Source: Verrucomicrobiales bacterium | GTDB taxonomy: Bacteria; Verrucomicrobiota; Verrucomicrobiia; Verrucomicrobiales; V1-33 | Reading direction: 5' to 3' | DNA: 6,650 bases | Assembly (NCBI GenBank): GCA_023253495.1 | Contig: JALRGF010000309.1 | Span: 1 to 6,650, forward strand | Shown: positions 1-5,188 of the stretch, piece by piece | How the letters are laid out: the number at the start of each line of letters is the position of its first letter | Position numbering within the stretch: the stretch's first letter is position 1 | Translations under genes and position numbers: made by a program | Notes under the pieces: generated by a model | Database searches by the model: none | Told to the model about the DNA's origin: nothing | What the model saw: only the letters and a program-made list of their open reading frames with translations

Positions 1-744
1 CTGGTGGTCTTTGTGCCGGAGGAACATGAAGGGCTGGCGCGGGCGCAGCTGGCCGCCTACGACCGGGAGCAGCAGCAGGAGGCGGAGGCGGCGTGGCGGG
101 ACCGGCCGCCGCCGGAAATGCCGGGCTCGCCGTGGCCCGGGCTGGTGCTCGCGGCCGGGGTGCTGGCGGGAATTCACTGGTGGCGGGTGGCGCACGGAGG
201 AAGCTGGGTGAGTCAGTGGACGCGGGATGGCGTGCGGATTTTTGACCATGGCGAGTGGTGGCGTCCGTTGACCGCGCTGCTGGTGCATGCGGACTTGGCG
301 CACCTGCTGGGCAACGTGTCATTCGGCAGTTTGCTGATGTGGTTTGTGCTGCAGGCGTACGGGTGCCGGCTGGGCTGGGTGTGGGTGGTGTTGACCGGGG
401 TCCTCGGGAATCTGGCGGTGGCGCGGTTTTTTTATCCGGAGCCGTTTGCCGGGGTGGGGGCGTCGACGGCCGTCTTCGGGGCGGTCGGGCTGCTGGTGGT
501 GCACGGGATGGCCTGGGCGCGGTCCGGGGCCGGATTGCGCGGCCATCGCCCGTGGCTGGTGCCGTTGGGCGGCGGGCTCGGGCTGCTCGGCTTGTTCGGG
601 TCCGGGGGCGATGATCTGTCGGTGGACCTGGGGGCGCATCTGGCCGGTTTCGTGGCCGGGTTGCTGGTGGGGGCGGGGCCGTCGTGGTGGCAGCGGTGGT
701 GTTTGGTGCGGGAGCGGCCGGTGCCGGCGGCGGCCATTTCCTGA
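1..744 (+). CDS. Rhomboid family intramembrane serine protease (5' partial)
   Basis: Membrane-embedded serine protease of the rhomboid (GlpG-like) family, which cleaves transmembrane substrates within or near the bilayer. The substrate cannot be told from sequence. Counting from the GTG at 4, the first ~40 residues are a charged, Gln/Glu-rich cytoplasmic segment, followed by about six hydrophobic segments between residues ~45 and ~226. The family signature is complete: HxxxxHxxxN in the second membrane segment (H95, H100, N104), the catalytic serine in GAST (S154) followed by FG, and the catalytic histidine in GAHLAG (H212). The active-site motif is GxSx with Thr after Ser rather than the commoner Gly. 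The reading frame is open to base 1, and a natural start with SD is not visible, so the true start is probably upstream; the GTG at 4 is only the first in-frame start codon inside the window. It ends at TGA 742-744. Catalytic residues are intact, so it is probably active. Confidence 0.92.
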   Translation: MVVFVPEEHEGLARAQLAAYDREQQQEAEAAWRDRPPPEMPGSPWPGLVLAAGVLAGIHWWRVAHGGSWVSQWTRDGVRIFDHGEWWRPLTALLVHADLAHLLGNVSFGSLLMWFVLQAYGCRLGWVWVVLTGVLGNLAVARFFYPEPFAGVGASTAVFGAVGLLVVHGMAWARSGAGLRGHRPWLVPLGGGLGLLGLFGSGGDDLSVDLGAHLAGFVAGLLVGAGPSWWQRWCLVRERPVPAAAIS

Positions 745-791
745 TATGGAATTTCCTTTTCTCCGGGGCGCCCTGCGGCCAGAGTGCTCCG

Positions 792-811
792 GGCCGGTGA
801 GATTGCCGGCC
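792..811 (+). terminator. GC-rich hairpin after the rhomboid gene
   Basis: GGCCGG at 792-797 pairs perfectly with CCGGCC at 806-811 around an 8-base loop. It lies between the rhomboid stop and the next start. There is no T-run after it, so an intrinsic terminator in the classical sense is doubtful. It may instead be a stability element or chance in GC-rich DNA. Confidence 0.25.
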
Positions 812-815
812 GCGC

Positions 816-840
816 GTTCCAACCCCAGACATCTGCCATC
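816..840 (+). promoter_or_regulatory. SD-less leader with CATCTGCC motif before the TIM-barrel gene
   Basis: The 25 bases before the ATG at 841 hold no purine-rich Shine-Dalgarno sequence. Instead they contain GTTCCA, a C-run, and CATCTGCC at 830-837, ending three bases before the start codon. Very similar wording precedes pdhA (5167-5188). It could be a translation-initiation or transcription-start context shared by these genes. The function is inference from the repeated sequence only. Confidence 0.3.
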
Positions 841-1752
841 ATGATCACCCGCCGACGATTCCTCGCCACCTCCGCGTCCGCCCTTGTGCTGCCGGCCGTG
901 CCCGCGCCGCTCCGTGCCGAGGAGGCGGCTCCGCTGTTCCGGATTTCCCTGGCCCAATGGTCGCTGCACAAAGCGCATTTCGCGGGCAAGATGAAAAATA
1001 TCGATTTCCCGGCCGCGGCGAAAAATGATTACGGGATCGACGGCATCGAGTTCGTGAACCAGTTCTGGAAGGACCAGGCTCAGGACCAGGCGTACCTGCG
1101 TGAACTCAAGCAGCGCTGCACCGACCACGGCGTGACCGCCGTGCTCATCATGTGCGATGGCGAGGGCAATCTCGGTGACCCCGATGACGCCAAGCGCCAG
1201 CAGGCGGTCGACAACCACAAGAAATGGGTCGAGGCCGCCAAATTCCTCGGGTGCCACAGCATCCGCGTCAACGCGGCCACCGGCGACCAGGGCACACCGG
1301 CCGAACAGGGGCGGCGCGCCGCCGACGGGCTGCGCAAGCTGTCCGAATTTGCCAAGCCCCACGACATCAACATCATCGTCGAAAACCACGGCGGCCTCTC
1401 CAGCAATGGCGAATGGCTGGCCGCGACCATCAAGGAGGTCGGCCTGCCCAACGCCGGGACGCTGCCGGACTTCGGCAACTTCCATGGGTACGACCGCTAC
1501 AAGGGGGTCGACGAGACCATGCCTTTCGCCAAGGGCGTGAGCGCGAAGAGCCATGACTTTGACCCGGCGAGCGGTGACGAGACGGCCACCGACTACCGGA
1601 AGATGCTCGATCTGGTGGTGAAAAAGCACGGCTACCACGGCTGGGTCGGCATCGAGTACGAAGGCAGCAAGCTGGATGAGCCGGCCGGCATCCGGGCGAC
1701 CAAGGCGCTGCTGGAGAAGGTGCGGGGCGAGCTGGCGGCGAAGAAAGCGTGA
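841..1752 (+). CDS. Tat-exported TIM-barrel sugar phosphate isomerase/epimerase-like protein
   Basis: A 303-residue member of the xylose isomerase-like TIM-barrel / AP-endonuclease-2 superfamily, which includes hydroxypyruvate isomerases, IolE/IolI and sugar 3-epimerases. The N-terminus MITRRRFLATSASALVLPA is a twin-arginine signal, with probable cleavage near LRA|EE (residue ~26), so the protein should act folded in the periplasm. Barrel features run in order: LAQWSL (37-42), GIDGIEF (65-71), VENHGG (180-185), LPDFGN (208-213), AKSHDFD (235-241), GIEYEG (270-275). The likely metal tetrad of this superfamily is E181, D210, H238, E272, all present, which suggests an active metal-dependent isomerase or epimerase. 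The substrate cannot be assigned. The frame stays open 19 codons upstream to an alternative start at 784, but the ATG at 841 puts the Tat motif at residue 4-6, the normal place, so I prefer it. Exported paralogues of this kind are common in Planctomycetes and Verrucomicrobia (family knowledge). It stands alone between two hairpin-bearing gaps. Confidence 0.9.
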   Translation: MITRRRFLATSASALVLPAVPAPLRAEEAAPLFRISLAQWSLHKAHFAGKMKNIDFPAAAKNDYGIDGIEFVNQFWKDQAQDQAYLRELKQRCTDHGVTAVLIMCDGEGNLGDPDDAKRQQAVDNHKKWVEAAKFLGCHSIRVNAATGDQGTPAEQGRRAADGLRKLSEFAKPHDINIIVENHGGLSSNGEWLAATIKEVGLPNAGTLPDFGNFHGYDRYKGVDETMPFAKGVSAKSHDFDPASGDETATDYRKMLDLVVKKHGYHGWVGIEYEGSKLDEPAGIRATKALLEKVRGELAAKKA

Positions 1753-1773
1753 GCCCGGGCGTATTCCGGGGTG

Positions 1774-1810
1774 GGGAAACCGGTGGCCGGCGCCCGGGCG
1801 CCGGCTTCCC
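1774..1810 (+). terminator. Strong GC hairpin after the TIM-barrel gene
   Basis: Positions 1786-1805 are a perfect 20-base inverted repeat (GCCGGCGCCC followed by its complement GGGCGCCGGC). GGGAA at 1774-1778 can extend the stem with TTCCC at 1806-1810, leaving a 7-base bulge on the 5' side. It begins 21 bases after the stop codon, a typical terminator position, and separates the TIM-barrel gene from the respiratory genes. No T-tract follows, so termination or mRNA protection is inferred from the structure and position only. Confidence 0.45.
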
Positions 1811-1812
1811 GG

Positions 1813-1833
1813 GGGTGAGACATCGGCTCACCC
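1813..1833 (+). other. Second hairpin in the gap before the Rieske gene
   Basis: GGGTGAG (1813-1819) and CTCACCC (1827-1833) form a perfect 7-bp stem with a 7-base loop, three bases after the first hairpin. It could be part of a tandem terminator, or a leader structure of the Rieske transcript. Nothing in the sequence decides between them. Confidence 0.35.
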
Positions 1834-1834
1834 G

Positions 1835-1844
1835 TTCCTAGGAA
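1835..1844. promoter_or_regulatory. Short perfect palindrome TTCCTAGGAA, possible operator
   Basis: A 10-base perfect palindrome one base after the second hairpin and 67 bases upstream of the preferred Rieske start. A dyad here could bind a dimeric regulator of the bc-complex genes, but 10-base palindromes also arise by chance and no second copy was seen in the window. Low confidence. Confidence 0.15.
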
Positions 1845-1852
1845 ATTGCTTG

Positions 1853-1898
1853 CCGGTGGCGGAAGGCGATCCCTGCCTTGTCGGATCCCCGGTGGCGG
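1853..1898. repeat. Direct repeat CCGGTGGCGG, two copies, upstream of the Rieske gene
   Basis: CCGGTGGCGG occurs at 1853-1862 and again at 1889-1898, with start points 36 bases apart. Between the copies, AAGGC (1863-1867) and GCCTT (1875-1879) form a small 5-bp stem. The pair ends 13 bases before the chosen Rieske start. Such repeats may be chance in this base composition; a regulatory role is speculative. Confidence 0.2.
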
Positions 1899-1911
1899 CG
1901 ATGCTTCAGGC

Positions 1912-2508
1912 ATGCCCGATCGTCCCGACCCTGAAGAACCCGTTGCCGGGACGCCGCCTGCCGCGACGGAAGCGGCAGGACGGGATGACGAGGCGACGCG
2001 ACGGCAGTTCCTGCAGCAGATCGCGTGTTTCGGGCTGGGTGGCTGTGCGTTGATGGGGCCGGTGGTGGCCGGAGCGGTGGTGGTTGCGCACCCGTTGATC
2101 GAGCGGCGCGACTCCGGGCTGCTGGTGCGGCTGGCCGGGATGGACGACCTGCCGGTCGACGGTGCGCCGCAGCTCTATCAGGTGCTGGCTGAGCCGACGG
2201 AAGCCTGGTTGAAATTTTCGCGGCGGTCGATCGGCTCGGTCTTTCTGATGAGGACGGCGCCGGAGCAGGTGCGGGCGTTCAATGCTTCGTGTCCGCATGT
2301 GAGCGGCCCGATCACGTGGCGTGAGGACACCGGGGATTTTTATTGTCCGCTGCATGAGAGCCGGTTTGCGGCTGACGGGGCGCGGCTGGCGGCGGACTCC
2401 CCGAGCCCGCGCGATCTGGATTCCCTGGACGTCGAGTTGCGCGGCCGCGAAGTCTGGGTCCGTTTTCAGAATTTCACCCCCAACACCGCGGAGAAGAAAC
2501 CGGCGTGA
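1912..2508 (+). CDS. Rieske [2Fe-2S] protein of a bc-type complex, disulfide-less variant
   Basis: A 198-residue iron-sulfur subunit that takes one electron from quinol at the Qo site of cytochrome b and passes it to a c-type heme. After a hydrophilic ~28-residue start come a twin-arginine motif (TRRQFLQQ, 29-36) and one membrane helix (~38-62), the usual uncleaved Tat anchor of Rieske proteins. Cluster ligands are C127 and H129 (box CPHVSG) and C145 and H148 (box CPLHES). A Pro-loop equivalent, SPSPRDLD, lies at 163-170. The boxes normally read CTHLGC and CPCHGS. Here the second cysteine of each is replaced (Gly132, Leu147), so the stabilising disulfide cannot form. The serine is kept (S150), but the usual Tyr two residues later is Phe152. 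Both changes predict a lower redox potential. The frame is open upstream to a TTG at 1846, but those 22 residues look like non-coding DNA, so I chose the ATG at 1912. It lies 58 bases before the cytochrome b fusion gene and is probably co-transcribed with it. Confidence 0.93.
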   Translation: MPDRPDPEEPVAGTPPAATEAAGRDDEATRRQFLQQIACFGLGGCALMGPVVAGAVVVAHPLIERRDSGLLVRLAGMDDLPVDGAPQLYQVLAEPTEAWLKFSRRSIGSVFLMRTAPEQVRAFNASCPHVSGPITWREDTGDFYCPLHESRFAADGARLAADSPSPRDLDSLDVELRGREVWVRFQNFTPNTAEKKPA

Positions 2509-2566
2509 CCTTGGCGGTGCGCCGGCCCGGTGGCGCGTCCCTGATTTCCTCTGTGACCCCTGAGTG

Positions 2567-4420
2567 ATGCGATCCCTTGTTGACTGGTTGGAGGCCCGGA
2601 CCGGAGTGATCGGGTTTTTGAGCGACCTGCTGTTTCATGCGGTGCCGGGAGGTGCCGGCTGGCGGCGGGTCTGGGGCTCGCTGGTCCTCTTCGCGTTATT
2701 CTGTCAGGCGGTGACGGGGACGGTGCTCTGGTTGTTTTATTCGCCCGGAGTGGTGAGCGCGTGGGAAAGTGTCCACTATATCCAGACCGGGGTGACCGGC
2801 GGCTGGGTGGTGCGCGGTCTGCATCATTATACGGCGCAGGTGATGGTGGTGCTGCTGGTGGGCCATCTGCTGCAGCTGGTGATCGGCGGGTGGTACCGGG
2901 CGCCGCGGGAGTTTTCGTTCTGGCTGACGGTGGTGATGATCGGGGTGGTGCTGGGCACGTCGTTCACCGGGTACATCCTGCCCTGGGACCGCCGCGGGTT
3001 CATGGCGTCGACGGTCAGCAGCGGTCTGATGGCGAATACACCGGTCATCGGGCCGTGGCTGCGCGAGTTGTTTCTGGGCGGGCCGCAGCCGGGGCAGGCC
3101 ACGTTGCAGCGGGTGATGGTGCTGCATGTCGGGGTGCTGCCGGCGGTGACCATCGGGTTGATCGTATTGCAGACGGTGCTTTTCCGGCGGCAGGTGCGGC
3201 TGGCGGCAGGGCGGACGGCCGCTGCCGGGGGGGCGCCCGGTGCCGTGGCGGAAGGTGAGGGCGGCGGGCGGACGCCGGTGGCGGCGGGCGGCGACCGTTG
3301 GTTTCCGGCGCAGGCGTGGCGGGATGCGGCGGCGGGTGCGGCCTTTTTTGCGGCGATGCTCGGCGTCACGCTGGTGATGCGCGGGGCGCCGCTGGAGGCG
3401 CCGGCCGATGCGTCGGTGGCGGATTCCTCGGCGCGGCCGGAGTGGTATTTTCTGTTTCTTTTCAAGCTGTTGCACCTCGAGGTGTTCGGCGGGGCGCGCC
3501 AGATCATTCCGGCGATGATCCTGCCCGGGCTGGCCTTCGGGTTCCTGATGCTGATGCCGTTGCTGGCGCGCTGGAAATTCGGTCACCGGCTCAATGTGGT
3601 GGCGGTGGGGGCCGGGGTGCTCGGGTATGCCGTCCTGACCGGACTGACGTGGTTCCAGGACTGGCGCGACCCGGATCATCAGGCGGCGCTGGCCCGCGCT
3701 CAGGCCGAGGCCGCCCGTGCCCGCCACCTCGCGCAGTCAGCGCACGGGCTGCCGCCCGACGGCATTCTTTCGGTGCTGGCGAAGGACGCGGTGACCCAGG
3801 GACCGCGGCTGTTCGCCCGCAAATGCGCGTCCTGCCATTCGTTTGACGGCCATGACGGCACGGGGCGGCCGTTGGCCACGGAGGCCAGTGCCGCTGACCT
3901 GGCCGGTTTCGGTTCCCGCCGCTGGTTGCGGGAATTTCTCGACCCGGCGCACCTGACGACCCCGCGGTACTGGGGGGAAACCGCCTTCGTCAAACCGCCG
4001 GAAGGAAGGAAGGTCAGCAAGATGGTCACGTTTGTCACCGAAGACGTCGCGGCCTACACGCCCGCGCAGAAGGCCCAGCTGGAAAAAGTGGTCATCGCCC
4101 TGAGCGCCGAGGCCAAACTCGCCTCCCAGGCCGCCGAGGATGCGCGCGACGCCGCCGTCATCGCCGAAGGGGCGGCGCTGCTGGGAGAGGACGGGCTGTC
4201 CTGCACCGACTGCCACAAATGGCGCGACGAGACCTCGGGGCGCCCGGATCTGGACGGCTGGGGCAGCCGGCAATGGACCATCGATTTCATCCATAATCCG
4301 GCCCACGAGCGGTTTTACGGACGGAACAACGACCGCATGCCGGCCTACGGGGAAAAGGGCGAGCTGACCGCCGGGGAAATCGGGATGATTGTCGACTGGA
4401 TGCGGGGCGAGGCGAAGTGA
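2567..4420 (+). CDS. Cytochrome b fused to a diheme cytochrome c (bc-type quinol oxidase core)
   Basis: A 617-residue fusion joining quinol oxidation to c-heme electron transfer in the membrane. Residues ~1-210 are the b6-like four-helix part, ~245-365 the three-helix subunit-IV-like part, and ~410-617 two c-type heme domains. Heme b ligands, with numbers that happen to match plant b6, are H86 and H100 on helix B and H187 on helix D; the fourth, expected at 202, is Gln. The Qo motif PEWY is at 291-294. The b6 cysteine for heme ci (position 35) is Val here, so no covalent heme ci is expected. A Gly/Ala-rich linker (~211-243) sits at the b6/subunit-IV junction. The c-heme sites are CASCH (420-424) and CTDCH (546-550), with likely Met ligands M486 and M591 (RMPAYG). 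The two c modules share a GSRxW...PAH pattern, suggesting duplication. The ATG at 2567 directly follows an in-frame GTG at 2564; either could start. Rieske lies upstream. No separate c1 or QcrC gene is visible. It ends with TGA. Confidence 0.96.
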   Translation: MRSLVDWLEARTGVIGFLSDLLFHAVPGGAGWRRVWGSLVLFALFCQAVTGTVLWLFYSPGVVSAWESVHYIQTGVTGGWVVRGLHHYTAQVMVVLLVGHLLQLVIGGWYRAPREFSFWLTVVMIGVVLGTSFTGYILPWDRRGFMASTVSSGLMANTPVIGPWLRELFLGGPQPGQATLQRVMVLHVGVLPAVTIGLIVLQTVLFRRQVRLAAGRTAAAGGAPGAVAEGEGGGRTPVAAGGDRWFPAQAWRDAAAGAAFFAAMLGVTLVMRGAPLEAPADASVADSSARPEWYFLFLFKLLHLEVFGGARQIIPAMILPGLAFGFLMLMPLLARWKFGHRLNVVAVGAGVLGYAVLTGLTWFQDWRDPDHQAALARAQAEAARARHLAQSAHGLPPDGILSVLAKDAVTQGPRLFARKCASCHSFDGHDGTGRPLATEASAADLAGFGSRRWLREFLDPAHLTTPRYWGETAFVKPPEGRKVSKMVTFVTEDVAAYTPAQKAQLEKVVIALSAEAKLASQAAEDARDAAVIAEGAALLGEDGLSCTDCHKWRDETSGRPDLDGWGSRQWTIDFIHNPAHERFYGRNNDRMPAYGEKGELTAGEIGMIVDWMRGEAK

Positions 4421-4489
4421 GGCCGAAAAGGGCGGAAGCGGGCGGTGCGGGCCGATCCGGGCATTTCGCCGGGTCGTGCGTCAAAGCCG

Positions 4490-4517
4490 TTGCAGAGCGG
4501 CGCCGCCCTCCTATGAT
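4490..4517 (+). promoter_or_regulatory. Possible sigma70-type promoter giving a leaderless mRNA
   Basis: TTGCAG (4490-4495) and TATGAT (4512-4517) are separated by 16 bases. The -10 element matches TATAAT at five of six positions; the -35 matches TTGACA at only three. A start point 6-7 bases past the -10 would fall on the ATG at 4524. No Shine-Dalgarno sequence lies before that ATG, which fits a leaderless transcript. Inference from sequence only. Confidence 0.4.
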
Positions 4518-4523
4518 CGTCGG

Positions 4524-5150
4524 ATGCACGATGTGGCAGCAGCCCTGATTCTGGTGGCGGCGGTGGCGGTTTTCCGCCTGATCGGTCCGCTGGCCGGCGG
4601 TCCGGTATCGTTGATTCTGGCCAACGTCGCTCCGCTGGCGGCGGTCGTCGTCGCCGGAGCCATTTACCTGCCACGTCGAGTGGCCTTGGCGGTGCCCTTC
4701 GGGGCGCTTTTTGTTTCCACGCTGGTCGTCAACTGGGCCCGGGGCTGGCCGCTGGCCAGCCCGTACACGGCGGCGGTTGCTCTGTGTTTTGGACTCGTCT
4801 TCGCGCTGGCCTGGACGATCCGTGGTTCCCGCCGCGTCTCCGCGGTGCTCGGCATGACGGTGGCTGGCACGGTGGTTTTTTATCTCACGAGCAACACGGT
4901 GGCCTGGATATTTGAGCCCGCCTATGCGCGCACCTTCGGTGGCTGGCTGCAGTCCCAGACCGTCGGGCTGCCGATTCCGGGGGCGCCGCCCAGCTGGTGG
5001 TTTCTGGTCAAGTCGCTGGCCGGAGACCTGCTGTTCATCGGTCTGATGATCGCCGTCTGTCACCCCCGGACCGCCGCGGCCGCCCGGCCGGCTGCCCGGC
5101 CGGCTCCAGGCCCGGCTGACGGTACCGTTGCTCTTCCACCGCCCCTCTGA
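4524..5150 (+). CDS. DUF6580 family membrane protein, putative transporter component
   Basis: A 208-residue integral membrane protein that resembles the DUF6580 family, which is usually labelled a putative transport protein and has similarity to small S-component-like membrane proteins. No substrate is known to me. About five or six hydrophobic segments are visible: ~4-22, ~27-49, ~53-70, ~82-98, ~105-131 and ~159-178. Features that made me think of this family are NVAPLAA (34-40), FYLTSNTVAWIF (119-130), and the closing SLAGDLLFIGLM (164-175). The C-terminal ~28 residues are a Pro/Ala-rich tail. The frame continues upstream to 4389, overlapping the cytochrome gene, but that extension is basic and not membrane-like. 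The ATG at 4524 begins right before the first helix and just after a -10-like sequence, so I prefer it. It sits between the bc complex and pyruvate dehydrogenase with only 38 bases before pdhA. Function unassigned; family call fairly confident. Confidence 0.8.
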   Translation: MHDVAAALILVAAVAVFRLIGPLAGGPVSLILANVAPLAAVVVAGAIYLPRRVALAVPFGALFVSTLVVNWARGWPLASPYTAAVALCFGLVFALAWTIRGSRRVSAVLGMTVAGTVVFYLTSNTVAWIFEPAYARTFGGWLQSQTVGLPIPGAPPSWWFLVKSLAGDLLFIGLMIAVCHPRTAAAARPAARPAPGPADGTVALPPPL

Positions 5151-5166
5151 TCTGCCGTCCCTCACC

Positions 5167-5188
5167 CGTTTCCAGCGCCCCATCTGCC
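5167..5188 (+). promoter_or_regulatory. SD-less leader with CATCTGCC motif before pdhA
   Basis: The 22 bases before pdhA read as a pyrimidine-rich leader with GTTTCCAG, a C-run and CATCTGCC directly abutting the ATG. It resembles the leader at 816-840 before the TIM-barrel gene. There is no AGGAG-like sequence within 20 bases of the start. Role inferred only from the recurrence. Confidence 0.3.

Noticed and set aside
784..840. Nineteen-codon upstream extension of the TIM-barrel gene
   Set aside because: It would push the Tat motif away from the N-terminus and overlaps a GC hairpin; the ATG at 841 gives a standard Tat signal.
319..1638. 439-codon open frame on the minus strand across the rhomboid and TIM-barrel genes
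   Set aside because: It spans two well-supported plus-strand genes, its translation is Arg/Pro/His-rich with no recognisable domain, and long antisense frames are expected in GC-rich coding DNA.
1846..1911. Twenty-two-codon upstream extension of the Rieske gene from TTG
   Set aside because: The extension is encoded by the repeat-rich gap, is Gly/Arg-rich, and a TTG start is less likely than the ATG at 1912.
2599..2708. Covalent heme ci (cn) site as in b6f and Bacillus-type cytochrome b
   Set aside because: Alignment by the conserved TG motif places Val at position 35, where b6 has the attaching Cys; Cys46 falls elsewhere on the helix.
4389..4523. Upstream extension of the DUF6580 gene overlapping the cytochrome stop
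   Set aside because: The extra 45 residues are basic and Cys/Arg/Ser-rich, unlike the membrane family, and a -10-like element lies inside them.
4287..5183. 298-codon minus-strand frame opposite the DUF6580 gene
   Set aside because: The product is Arg/Gly/Gln-rich and low in hydrophobic core, while the plus strand gives a coherent membrane protein.
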